Assembly (NCBI RefSeq): GCF_020075705.1
Contig: NZ_JAIQUM010000141.1
Location: forward strand, 1 to 6,358
Direction of reading: 5' to 3'
Source: Metabacillus rhizolycopersici
GTDB taxonomy: Bacteria > Bacillota > Bacilli > Bacillales > Bacillaceae
DNA length: 6,358 nucleotides
In this document: piece by piece, positions 1 to 4,896 of the stretch
How the letters are laid out: every line of letters starts with the position of its first letter
Position numbering within the stretch: the stretch's first letter is position 1
Program-made: the position numbers and the translations under genes
Notes under the pieces: model-generated
Database searches by the model: none
The model's input: the letters and a program-made list of their open reading frames with translations, nothing else
What the model was told of the DNA's origin: nothing

Positions 1-127
1 AAAGAAATAAAAAACAGATTAAAGAAGCAATGATCCTTATTGTTTTCTTTGCGTTACTTCTTCTGCTGAATTCTTATTTCAAAAGTTTCTAATACAAAAC
101 TTGCAATCTCTATAATAAAAAATGGTA
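1..127. repeat. Terminal direct repeat, left copy (circular contig overlap)
   Basis: Positions 1-127 are identical to 6232-6358. An exact 127-base overlap at the two ends of a contig is typical of a circular molecule assembled with a k-mer of 127, so this is best read as an assembly overlap and not as a biological repeat. Removing one copy gives a circle of 6231 bp. The open frame entering at position 3 is the end of the small gene that starts at 6174. Confidence 0.93.
3..92 (+). CDS. Duplicate 3' part of the 49-residue membrane peptide gene
   Basis: This is the second copy of the end of the gene at 6174-6323, present only because the circular contig overlaps itself. It reads in frame to a TAA at 90-92 and encodes the end of the basic segment and the whole hydrophobic segment. 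It should not be counted as a separate gene. See the entry at 6174. Confidence 0.85.
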   Translation, partial: RNKKQIKEAMILIVFFALLLLLNSYFKSF

Positions 128-170
128 GTTACTTTGAAAACACCAATATAGTTAACCTATAAATCCCAAT

Positions 171-212
171 TTATCAACGATTAACTCAGTTAATTGGGTT
201 AACCGTTGATAA
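171..212. repeat. 42-bp near-palindrome between convergent genes
   Basis: The arms TTATCAACGATTAAC and GTTAACCGTTGATAA pair with one mismatch. The interior contains a further small palindrome, TTAACTCAGTTAA (181-193). It lies between the converging ends of the 49-residue peptide gene (stop at 90-92) and yjcZ (stop at 229). No T-run follows on either strand, so it is not a standard intrinsic terminator. It could be a factor-assisted terminator or a protein-binding dyad. The outer arms carry the GTTGAT core that also forms the repeats upstream of repL. Confidence 0.55.
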
Positions 213-228
213 AGCCAGTATTAAGCTA

Positions 229-342
229 CTAGTATCCACCGCCTACAAAAGAAGCACCAATGATAATTAAAAGAATAAACAATACTACGATAAGAGCAAA
301 ACCAGATCCTTGTCCTTGTCCATATCCACCACCTTGACTCAT
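229..342 (-). CDS. yjcZ: YjcZ-family tiny sporulation transmembrane protein
   Basis: This 37-residue peptide starts [15 protein letters not shown], continues with a hydrophobic stretch (about residues 15-33, [18 protein letters not shown]) and ends GGGY. Gly/Tyr-rich ends around the core [17 protein letters not shown] are the signature of the YjcZ family of small sporulation proteins, common in Bacillus in several paralogues and of unclear function. They are thought to sit in a spore or mother-cell membrane. The start is clear: GAAGGAGGTG (351-360) lies 8 bases upstream of the ATG. A CATAAAATA box at 374-382 resembles a SigK -10. It reads away from cwlJ's end as its own unit. The family call is strong; the biochemical role is unknown. 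Confidence 0.9.
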   Translation of the reverse strand: MSQGGGYGQGQGSGFALIVVLFILLIIIGASFVGGGY

Positions 343-373
343 AAACGACCCACCTCCTTCGTTTTTTGTAGAA

Positions 374-382
374 TATTTTATG
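374..382 (-). promoter_or_regulatory. Possible SigK-type -10 box for yjcZ
   Basis: On the minus strand the sequence is CATAAAATA, an exact fit to the SigK -10 pattern CATANNNTA. It lies 32 bases upstream of the yjcZ start codon, leaving a short leader that carries the ribosome site. I cannot find a good AC-containing -35 at the usual 16-17 bp, so the sigma assignment rests on the -10 and on the gene family being sporulation-linked. Confidence 0.4.
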
Positions 383-451
383 TGAATGACAAGTGCTTCG
401 CATGGGCAATAGTTAAAGGTTAGAAAAAAGGCAGTTTAGTTAAACAAGGAT

Positions 452-477
452 TGCATAAAACCCCCGTTTTTTATGCA
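452..477. repeat. Hairpin in the yjcZ-cwlJ intergenic region
   Basis: TGCATAAAA and TTTTATGCA form a perfect 9-bp stem around CCCCCGTT. A second perfect dyad, CGTTGAT-CC-ATCAACG, follows at 506-521. No gene is visible in 343-829 on either strand apart from these dyads, the terminator at 571-609 and short dyads at 627-634 (TTCCGGAA) and 658-672 (TGTATA-GAG-TATACA). The first hairpin lacks a clear T-run, so a terminator role is doubtful. Confidence 0.4.
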
Positions 478-570
478 GCCACCAGGCTTCTTCAGAGGTC
501 AAAAACGTTGATCCATCAACGATGTATAAAATCATGCATAAACGAATAAAATAAGAAGGATATCCTAGAC

Positions 571-609
571 AAAAGCGAACCCCTTTGGTACCAAGGGGTT
601 CGCTTTTTT
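571..609 (-). terminator. Strong bidirectional intrinsic terminator downstream of cwlJ
   Basis: AAAAGCGAACCCC and GGGGTTCGCTTTT form a near-perfect stem closed by the palindrome TTGGTACCAA, with a single-base bulge. The plus strand continues into TTTTTT and the minus strand into TTTT, so it can act both ways. Read on the minus strand it lies about 220 bases after the cwlJ stop and would end that transcript. On the plus strand it would shield cwlJ from read-through from the 49-residue peptide gene. Confidence 0.85.
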
Positions 610-829
610 ATGCTCTTTTTCTCAACTTCCGGAAATTGCTATTATGTAAACTAGATTTGTATAGAGTATACATATGATTCTTGAAAACTCGTTCAGCAAT
701 CAGGCAATATTTTCGAATAACTAATTGTAGGAATAATGGGGGAAATTGAAAATCTTTATAAAGGTGAACGTATGTATATTAAATGCCAGGCTAGTTGAAG
801 AACAGGTAACAACTGTCGCCCAGCTTTCT

Positions 830-1270
830 TTAATACCTATAAGCACTTTCGCATGTATTAGCCTGTGGCTCATAATAACAATGTTGTTTATATTGTCCTG
901 CAAATGGTTGATCATACCATGTAGGTGGACACGGAGCATACGGATTAAAATACCAAAGAGCATACTTAGAAGGATGTTGTCTCCAATACTTTACTACTTG
1001 TCGTGCCAATCTTCTCTCTACATCTCTTGCTGGACTATAAAATAAACTACCTTTTTGTACTGCTTCAAAAGAGTAATTTCCACCTTGAACTTGAAAAATT
1101 ACATCCCGTATCGTTCTTACATCCTTAAAATCTAAACAATCAACTACTGCTCGATTTATAATGACATTCCCAACCATAAGCATCCCTAGTCGTCCTTCAC
1201 CCACAGCCTCTGCCCGCATCATCCTTGCAATTAAATCAATGTCACTATCTCTATATTTTACTCTCGTCAC
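830..1270 (-). CDS. cwlJ: Spore cortex-lytic cell wall hydrolase CwlJ
   Basis: This 146-residue protein matches the CwlJ/SleB hydrolase family (Hydrolase_2). CwlJ sits in the spore coat and degrades muramic-delta-lactam cortex peptidoglycan during germination; it is triggered by Ca-dipicolinate and needs GerQ. Visible landmarks are RAEAVGEG (residues 19-26, with Glu21 the likely catalytic acid by analogy with SleB), GMLMVGNVIINR (29-40), FEAV (68-71), the block ALWYFNPYAPCPPTWYDQPF (104-123) and the CYYEPQANTCE tail. There is no signal peptide, as expected for a mother-cell-made coat enzyme, and the length is close to chromosomal CwlJ (about 140). The start is GTG at 1270: GAGGTGAT (1276-1283) precedes it, and the ATG inside that site is out of frame. 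It is divergent from gerQ. Confidence is high for family and name. Confidence 0.95.
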   Translation of the reverse strand: MTRVKYRDSDIDLIARMMRAEAVGEGRLGMLMVGNVIINRAVVDCLDFKDVRTIRDVIFQVQGGNYSFEAVQKGSLFYSPARDVERRLARQVVKYWRQHPSKYALWYFNPYAPCPPTWYDQPFAGQYKQHCYYEPQANTCESAYRY

Positions 1271-1288
1271 TTTTCATCACCTCTAAGA

Positions 1289-1318
1289 ATTGTATTAAAA
1301 ACAGCCTACAAAAATGTC
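1289..1318 (-). promoter_or_regulatory. Possible SigE-type promoter for cwlJ
   Basis: On the minus strand GACATTTT (1318-1311) and AATACAAT (1296-1289) are separated by 14 bp, close to SigE -35 and -10 elements (KMATATT, CATACANT). Chromosomal cwlJ is a SigE gene in B. subtilis. The weakness is spacing: transcription would begin at about 1282, at the very edge of the ribosome binding site. The true promoter may therefore lie further upstream. Confidence 0.3.
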
Positions 1319-1361
1319 AAGTGGTTACAAAGAACGAATCGTTTTCATACCCCTTTGAAAA

Positions 1362-1397
1362 GTCATAAGTTGTTTTTCTCATACATACGTATGAATG
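1362..1397 (+). promoter_or_regulatory. cwlJ-gerQ divergent control region with a dyad; possible gerQ SigE promoter
   Basis: CATACATACGTATGAATG (1380-1397) is an almost perfect palindrome between the divergent genes. On the plus strand GTCATAAG (1362-1369), 14 bp and CATACGTA (1384-1391) resemble SigE elements with correct spacing, though the -10 matches only partly and would leave a 250-base leader before gerQ. The dyad could equally be an operator shared by both genes. I see no convincing promoter closer to gerQ and no gene in 1271-1654. Confidence 0.3.
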
Positions 1398-1654
1398 TAC
1401 AAAATTTGAAGGTAAATATTACTATTCTTTTAACATCCTAAGGGATTCAAAGTAAAGAAACCATGATTCTGAGTTATCATAGGAATTGACTGGAGCAGAC
1501 AGACAGTATCTCCTAAAATTCTCATGATGATTCTTAAAACTAGCCGATTATTATCAAGTTTCAACATGAATTGCAATCGCTTGGCATTATAGTACTTTAC
1601 TTCTACTTTACCCGAATTTTCCAGTTGTTTACTAACTTTTTGAGGGGGTATTTT

Positions 1655-2134
1655 ATGGCAAACAAAAAAATTCAAGCTCAACCCTATGTTTATGACAGGC
1701 AAGGAATACCGGGCGCTCAGCAGATGATCATGCAACCAGGCAGCGGATATCCGCAATATCCTACATATCCGCCGCCTGGTCAATTCGGGCCATCTCAGCC
1801 CGGATTTCAAGTACCTCCAATGCCAGCTCAGCAAGGTTTAACCCAAAATATACCAGGCATGCTTCCACTAGAGGAATCCTATATTGAAAACATCTTGCGC
1901 TTAAATCGCGGAAAAATAGCGACTGTTTATATGACATTTGAAAATAATCGTGAATGGAATGCGCAGATCTTTAAAGGCATAATCGAAGCAGCCGGCCGTG
2001 ATCACCTCATCCTCAGTGACCCACAAACAGGCATGCGTTATTTACTATTAATGGTGTACTTAGACTATATAACATTTGATGGAGAGATTAATTACGACAT
2101 TCAAAATACATTAGCTTCTTACCCACCAAGATAA
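1655..2134 (+). CDS. gerQ: Spore coat protein GerQ (YwdL)
   Basis: This 159-residue protein is the coat protein that recruits and holds CwlJ in the spore coat. The conserved GerQ domain fills residues 69-143: MLPLEESYIENILRLNRGK, then VYMTFENNREWNAQIFKG, AAGRDHLILSDPQTGMRYLLL and YLDYITFDGEINY. Before it is a Pro/Gln/Gly/Tyr-rich low-complexity segment (about 20-68), which varies among GerQ proteins. Lys4 and Lys5 at the N-terminus correspond to the lysines that transglutaminase Tgl cross-links in B. subtilis GerQ (known there, inferred here). The ATG at 1655 is chosen because GAGGGGG (1642-1648) lies 6 bases upstream; an in-frame ATG at 1571 has no ribosome site and would add a non-GerQ stretch. 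Its GC content looks higher than that of the rest of the plasmid. Confidence 0.96.
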   Translation: MANKKIQAQPYVYDRQGIPGAQQMIMQPGSGYPQYPTYPPPGQFGPSQPGFQVPPMPAQQGLTQNIPGMLPLEESYIENILRLNRGKIATVYMTFENNREWNAQIFKGIIEAAGRDHLILSDPQTGMRYLLLMVYLDYITFDGEINYDIQNTLASYPPR

Positions 2135-2212
2135 AGACCGAAAGCAGAAGCGCCTTGATGTCGTGCACGTATCCACAGCACAAAAATTTTATCATGTCCT
2201 AAACGATGAACC

Positions 2213-2248
2213 AAAGCTGACTCTTCGTTATGTCAGCCTTTTCTCTTT
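2213..2248 (+). terminator. Probable terminator of gerQ
   Basis: GCTGAC (2216-2221) and GTCAGC (2232-2237) form a 6-bp stem with a 10-base loop, extendable through flanking A/T pairs past one mismatch, followed by CTTTTCTCTTT. It lies about 80 bases after the gerQ stop on the same strand. The stem is short and the T-run interrupted, so strength is moderate. Confidence 0.5.
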
Positions 2249-2293
2249 CCCCTGAAACAAATCCTCCTCTTTCTTTCGCTTCCTCGGGAACCC

Positions 2294-2321
2294 TCCCGAA
2301 AATGCGGATTTACAACGTTAA
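2294..2321. repeat. 28-bp inverted repeat, left copy
   Basis: This 28-base stretch, beginning TCCCGAAAATGCGG and ending TACAACGTTAA, recurs perfectly in reverse complement at 5455-5482. Similarity stops sharply at both ends. A small hairpin, TCGGGA-ACCC-TCCCGA (2284-2299), overlaps its left edge and is absent from the other copy. It is non-coding here. Possible roles are a recombination site, the end of a lost element, or a protein-binding site. Confidence 0.9.
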
Positions 2322-2400
2322 ACTGTTTGCAACTTTTTTATATGCCTATAACATCGCTTATGGTGACTAGAGCTCATTCTTCTCTTCACTAGGAGAAAAT

Positions 2401-2600
2401 AGGGGTGATAGCCCCCTAAACCCTTCTTACATATAGGGGAAACAGCAATAGATATCATTCTAGTAATGTATGATATCCGTTTTAGACCTTGCGTAGCAAG
2501 GCTTTTACCATGCGAGATAGCATATTTATCTCCGCCCCCCCTTCCCCAAAGGAAAAAAAGGAGGGGGATCTTTCAGAAGGTTTTGACCTTTCTCTCGATC
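2401..2600. other. Gene-free, hairpin-dense region
   Basis: Within 2135-2678 I find no convincing gene, but 2401-2600 is packed with dyads. These are AGGGG/CCCCT (2401-2416), GATATCAT/ATGATATC (2451-2458 and 2470-2477), CCTTGC-GTA-GCAAGG followed by CTTTT (2487-2506), ATGC/GCAT (2510-2523), GAGATA/TATCTC (2514-2532), a C7-rich tract pairing with GGAGGGGG (2535-2568), and AAGGT-TTTG-ACCTT (2577-2590). A frame opening at 2466 has no ribosome site and is built of these hairpins. Such density resembles a replication or strand-conversion origin, but I cannot assign a type. Confidence 0.4.
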
Positions 2601-2650
2601 CTTTTAGTCTTTGAAGTAAATTTTTATGTAAAAAAATATCGAAATAAAGA

Positions 2651-2676
2651 CAAAAAGCCCTATATGGTTTGGGCTT
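2651..2676 (-). terminator. Intrinsic terminator of the toxin-antitoxin operon
   Basis: On the minus strand AAGCCC, a 10-base loop and GGGCTT are followed by TTTG, and the T-run overlaps the stem end. It begins 3 bases after the toxin stop codon. This is the expected end of the antitoxin-toxin transcript. Confidence 0.75.
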
Positions 2677-2678
2677 CT

Positions 2679-2948
2679 TTATGGATTATTTAAAGTATTA
2701 TCATGATGTCCGCAATTACGTAAAATAAAGGACTCTGGCTTCTCCATCTCAAATGTAATACGTAAATTCATATTTCCACTTGCTTCCCAAACATAAGGGT
2801 TTTTATAGCCTTCCATCTTTTTTATACGTAATGAAGGGTGCGTTGGATCCTCTTCCATTTGTTTTAAAGCTTTTTTTATGATTATTTGAGCTTGAGGGTC
2901 TAATTTTTTATAACTTCTATGAAATCTCTTTGTAAATTGCAATCTCAT
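2679..2948 (-). CDS. RelE/ParE-family toxin of a type II toxin-antitoxin module
   Basis: This 89-residue protein has the compact RelE/ParE fold signature: MRLQFTKRFHRSYKKLDP at the start, a helical pair (about 18-34), HPSLRIKKMEGYKNPYVWEA (37-56), the strand NLRITFEME (61-69) with Arg63 in the position of conserved basic residues, and ILRNCGHHDNTL (75-86). The GHHD end is typical of small RelE-like toxins. Family members usually cleave mRNA at the ribosome, and the related ParE group inhibits gyrase; the activity here is not proven. It starts 5 bases after the antitoxin stop, and GAGGA within the antitoxin's last codons serves as its ribosome site, so translation is probably coupled. An intrinsic terminator follows. 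The role inferred is plasmid stabilisation by post-segregational killing. Confidence 0.88.
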   Translation of the reverse strand: MRLQFTKRFHRSYKKLDPQAQIIIKKALKQMEEDPTHPSLRIKKMEGYKNPYVWEASGNMNLRITFEMEKPESFILRNCGHHDNTLNNP

Positions 2949-2953
2949 ATACT

Positions 2954-3283
2954 CTAGTCCTCAATATCACTGTCTAACCAATTGAAAGCTTCATCAATAT
3001 TCTTAAAGGTATAGACTTCGCCTTTCTTAATATTTGTCTCTGCTTCTTCTTCTTCTCTTTGCCATTTATCAGTCCAAAACCAAGCTTGATCAGCTGGTAC
3101 ATGAATCATTGGAACTAATGTTAAACGTCCATTTTCATCTAACCTTATCTCTAAAGAATCTCCTTCATGTAGATTTAATTCCTCCATAAAAGCTTTAGGT
3201 AAAGTAAATTGACCACGTTTACGTAACGTGATTTTTTCCTTTTTCACAATATCAACTCCCTTTTCGGGTGTTCTTATAACCAT
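2954..3283 (-). CDS. AbrB/MazE-like (SpoVT-AbrB domain) antitoxin
   Basis: Residues 15-60 (KEKITLRKRGQFTLPKAF, then LNLHEGDSLEIRLDENGRLTLVP) form a swapped-hairpin AbrB DNA-binding domain, as in MazE and PrlF. The tail (about 68-109) is acidic (REEEEAE) and ends in an amphipathic segment, DEAFNWLDSDIED, of the sort that wraps a toxin. Being first in the pair fits an antitoxin that also represses its operon. AbrB-type antitoxins more often go with MazF; pairing with a RelE-superfamily toxin recalls PrlF-YhaV. Three starts are possible: GTG 3292 (too close to the ribosome site), ATG 3283 (AAAGGTGA 9 bases upstream, chosen) and GTG 3247 (GGGAG 8 bases upstream, starting just before the domain). 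The last would give 97 residues and is a real alternative. Confidence 0.87.
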   Translation of the reverse strand: MVIRTPEKGVDIVKKEKITLRKRGQFTLPKAFMEELNLHEGDSLEIRLDENGRLTLVPMIHVPADQAWFWTDKWQREEEEAETNIKKGEVYTFKNIDEAFNWLDSDIED

Positions 3284-3338
3284 AATATGCACTCACCTTT
3301 CTATTGTTTCCGAAAATCAGAAATTCATACTTTCTTAC

Positions 3339-3347
3339 ATTCTAACA
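3339..3347 (-). promoter_or_regulatory. Candidate extended -10 promoter of the toxin-antitoxin operon
   Basis: TGTTAGAAT on the minus strand is an extended -10 (TG-N-TAGAAT), 56 bases upstream of the chosen antitoxin start. No good -35 is seen, which extended -10 promoters tolerate. AGAAA and TTTCT arms just downstream (3320-3336) could form a weak operator for the AbrB-like antitoxin. Confidence 0.4.
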
Positions 3348-3427
3348 CAAATTTTAAAACCTTCCTTCTTTTTTCACTATCTTTTAATCAAAAGAGCTTA
3401 CACTTCATCACACTATATTTTTATGTA

Positions 3428-3525
3428 GTGACTCCGACCGAAAACCAGTAGTAGAAGACCTCGATCACAATGTACTTTGTGTGGTCGAGGTCTTCTACTG
3501 TTTACGATGTTAAGGAAGGAGTCAC
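3428..3525 (+). repeat. Long nested hairpin (about 20-bp stem inside an 8-bp outer inverted repeat)
   Basis: AGTAGAAGACCTCGA (3450-3464) pairs perfectly with its complement at 3485-3499. The stem extends inward through a T-G position and CACA/TGTG towards the loop. An outer pair, GTGACTCC (3428-3435) and GGAGTCAC (3518-3525), encloses it. The stem is GC-richer than the surroundings. The T-G position is a wobble pair in a plus-strand RNA but an A-C mismatch in a minus-strand RNA, hinting that a plus transcript is the functional form. No T-run follows, so it is not a plain terminator. It could be a structured RNA, an attenuator or a MITE-like remnant; no target duplication is visible. Confidence 0.6.
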
Positions 3526-3681
3526 AGATAGCTATATTATGGGGTTTATTTCTATTTTAAGAACGAAATAAAAAGGAAATTGATTTATATCTTATTTACC
3601 TTATAGTTTCGATTCATTATTGCAGAAGTAAAGCAAATATTAAGTGTTTTATATCAATGAAAAAGACCTGCTTAGAGACTT

Positions 3682-3732
3682 GTTTTAGTTGCCTTCATGG
3701 CAACTTTTTAGCCTTCATGGCTTCTAAAAAAC
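3682..3732. repeat. Twin hairpins with identical loops, upstream of repL
   Basis: TTGCC-TTCAT-GGCAA (3689-3703) and AGCC-TTCAT-GGCT (3710-3722) stand side by side with the same TTCAT loop. GTTTTAG (3682-3688) and CTAAAAAAC (3724-3732) can pair around both, giving a three-way junction. On the minus strand the loops read ATGAA, like the ATAAA and TTAAA loops of the array at 5085-5144, one of which has the same TTGCC stem. A role in control of repL (RNA structure, terminator or antisense target) is inference. Confidence 0.55.
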
Positions 3733-3792
3733 ATTGAAAAAAACAGTAAAAAAGATATTTATATTGCCATAGACAGAAGGGGGTATTAAAAA

Positions 3793-3825
3793 ATGGTTGA
3801 TATTACTAGATTTGTAGTTGATTAA
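3793..3825 (+). CDS. Possible 10-residue leader peptide upstream of repL
   Basis: An ATG at 3793 opens a 10-codon frame, MVDITRFVVD, ending in TAA. AGAAGGGGG (3775-3783) lies 9 bases upstream, a good ribosome binding site that nothing else explains. The first GTTGATAT repeat lies inside codons 2-4. A translated leader just before a plasmid replication gene would fit translational attenuation or coupling, but there is no direct proof, and ten codons can arise by chance. Confidence 0.35.
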   Translation: MVDITRFVVD

Positions 3826-3893
3826 TGTTGATATATATGTCATCATCGTTGATATATATATCAACATTGTTTTTTTTATTAATGTTGATATAT
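3796..3893. repeat. GTTGATAT iteron-like repeats upstream of repL (candidate RepL/origin sites)
   Basis: The core GTTGATAT occurs at 3796-3803, 3827-3834, 3848-3855 and 3884-3891 on the plus strand and at 3865-3858 inverted. A near-copy, GTTGATTA, is at 3817-3824. Copies at 3827 and 3848 are 21 bp apart, two helical turns. Copies at 3848 and 3865 fuse into a perfect 18-bp palindrome, GTTGATATATATATCAAC. The 15-bp arms 3824-3838 and 3854-3868 form a larger inverted repeat. The cluster ends 60 bases before repL, so it is a strong candidate for autoregulatory sites or an origin. Confidence 0.65.
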
Positions 3894-3931
3894 TCATCTA
3901 CATACTAGTCAGACATAACAAGTTATATAAT
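3867..3931 (+). promoter_or_regulatory. Candidate repL promoters
   Basis: Two weak options are seen. TTGTTT (3867-3872) and TATATT (3889-3894), spaced 16 bp, overlap the last GTTGATAT repeat, which would let a bound protein block transcription. TATAAT (3926-3931) is a perfect -10 but has no -35, and its transcript would start right at the ribosome site. I cannot choose between them from sequence. Confidence 0.35.
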
Positions 3932-3952
3932 ACATATTAGGAGAGGTGAAAC

Positions 3953-4414
3953 ATGACTATCGGTAATAAACCAGAAAACGGCATAATACTCAAAGAAATG
4001 GTTGACCGAGATACTGGGGAAATTTATCATGTTCCGATTTTCACCAGAAGTACATACAAAGGAGGTAATTTTTTCATGGCTATGCAAGAAGGGTTTATTC
4101 ATTTAGCTAAACTTGGTCTAAGAGGACAAGAAATGCAAGTTTTAATGCTAGTTATGGGCAAATTAGACTTTGAAAACTGGATACGTGTTTCCCAAGCAGA
4201 AATAGCTAGAGAACTTGATTTAGACCGTTCAATAGTTTCAAAAGCAATCAAAAAACTTGTTACAGAAGGTATTCTTCATAAAGGACCTAAGGTTGGTACT
4301 AGCAGTACTTATAGACTTGATCCAGGGTTTGGATTAAAAGGCAGAGCCAAAAATCAAAAGAAAATACGTGATGAAATTAAACATCTTTCAGTAATCGAAG
4401 GAAAAAAGAAATAA
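3953..4414 (+). CDS. repL: RepL-family plasmid replication protein
   Basis: This 153-residue protein fits the Firmicute RepL family (as in the pSN2/pE12-type staphylococcal plasmids), which initiates or controls replication of small plasmids. The N-terminal segment DRDTGEIYHVPIF (18-30) and GGNFFMAMQEGFIHLAKLGLRGQEMQVLMLVMGKLDFEN (38-75) are family-like. Residues 79-107 form a winged helix-turn-helix, with SQAEIARELDLDRSIVSKAIKKLV carrying the recognition helix and KGPKVGTSSTYRLDP (110-124) the wing. The tail is Lys-rich. No HUH or other nickase motif is present, so how it starts replication is not evident. The start is set by AGGAGAGGTG (3939-3948). It is the only replication gene in the circle. 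A perfect internal ribosome site at 4058-4066 precedes Met42. Confidence 0.85.
   Translation: MTIGNKPENGIILKEMVDRDTGEIYHVPIFTRSTYKGGNFFMAMQEGFIHLAKLGLRGQEMQVLMLVMGKLDFENWIRVSQAEIARELDLDRSIVSKAIKKLVTEGILHKGPKVGTSSTYRLDPGFGLKGRAKNQKKIRDEIKHLSVIEGKKK
4058..4066 (+). promoter_or_regulatory. Perfect internal ribosome binding site inside repL
   Basis: AAAGGAGGT inside repL is a full match to the 16S rRNA tail and lies 9 bases before an in-frame ATG at 4076 (Met42). It is stronger than the site of the annotated start. Initiation here would give a 112-residue form that keeps the helix-turn-helix and wing but lacks the N-terminal segment. Confidence 0.55.
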
Positions 4415-4417
4415 ATT

Positions 4418-4450
4418 AGGTGTGAGAAATACTTCACACCTTTATTTTTA
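4418..4450 (+). terminator. Intrinsic terminator of repL
   Basis: AGGTGTGA (4418-4425) and TCACACCT (4434-4441) form a perfect 8-bp stem with an 8-base loop, followed by TTATTTTT. It starts 3 bases after the repL stop codon. On the minus strand the same dyad overlaps the end of the decayed frame described at 4434. Confidence 0.85.
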
Positions 4451-4868
4451 CTCTTAAACTCTCTAAAAGCTTATCATCTACTCTTTTAGGCTTGTACCCC
4501 ATACGATCTCTATTAAAATACCTTCTATAACCTTCATATGGGCCGTATAACGCCTATACTCACTTTCAAGCAAGTTTCCCATCCGAATCAACCACAACCT
4601 TTTCTGGAGCCCTCTGAACGCTTCCCATGAAATTATACGATTTCGAACGTTCTTCTCTTACCAGACGAAATAAAACTAATAAGTCATATGTATGAAAAAT
4701 CGACAGTTAATCAGAAGGTAATTCAACTTGATCTAAGTAAACAAACTCTCTCATTTTTGAACGCTGCTTCTTCAAAGGAGCATCACAAAAGCCACAAGTT
4801 TCAGCCCATGTTCACTGTTCTTTCAACCGCATTAAGAACAAACCACAACTCCTATTTACCCCTCTATT
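4434..4868 (-). pseudogene. Decayed unidentified gene remnant downstream of oriT
   Basis: One minus-strand frame stays protein-like across about 145 codons although broken by six stops. Downstream of 4868 it reads a piece with SCGLFLMRLKEQ, then TWAETCGFCDAPLKKQRSK (4811 onwards; its CGFC suggests a broken zinc ribbon), then LVREERSKSYNFMGSVQRAP (4661 to 4602), then a cluster of three stops (4568-4554), then YGPYEGYRRYFNRDRMGYKP (4547 to 4488), ending at a TGA at 4434. There is no start codon with a ribosome site. It occupies the place where a MOBV plasmid normally carries its relaxase gene, yet shows no MobV motifs, so I do not call it mob. A plus-strand frame at 4688-4903 is its antisense shadow. 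Frameshifts are also possible; the parent family is unknown to me. Confidence 0.4.
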
Positions 4869-4896
4869 TTAGGTCTAGATTCCGGCTAAAAACTTC

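Noticed and set aside
221..409. Minus-strand frame of 62 codons overlapping yjcZ
   Set aside because: Rich in Trp, Arg and Cys with no ribosome site; the real gene is yjcZ in another frame with a perfect ribosome site.
746..1045. Plus-strand frame of 99 codons
   Set aside because: Antisense shadow of cwlJ, which is certain from its motifs.
1430..1834. Minus-strand frame of 134 codons, with the part at 1430-1567 (MLKLDNNRLVLRIIM) outside gerQ
   Set aside because: The upper half is the antisense of gerQ; the lower part has no ribosome site and no family I know. It could be a remnant, but I cannot support it.
2169..2177. GTATCCACA, 8 of 9 to a DnaA box
   Set aside because: A single near-match with no neighbouring boxes or AT-rich unwinding element is not evidence of a DnaA-dependent origin.
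2466..2693. Plus-strand frame of 75 codons (MYDIRFRPCVARLL)
   Set aside because: No ribosome binding site; it is composed of the hairpin-dense region, includes a poly-proline run from a C-tract, and runs into the terminator and end of the toxin gene on the other strand.
3538..3570. 10-codon frame (MGFISILRTK) after the long hairpin
   Set aside because: The nearby AAGGAAGGAG is 17 bases from the ATG, too far; no other support.
3657..3737. 26-codon plus-strand frame (MKKTCLETCFSCLHG) over the twin hairpins
   Set aside because: No ribosome binding site upstream and its codons are fixed by the hairpins; likely chance.
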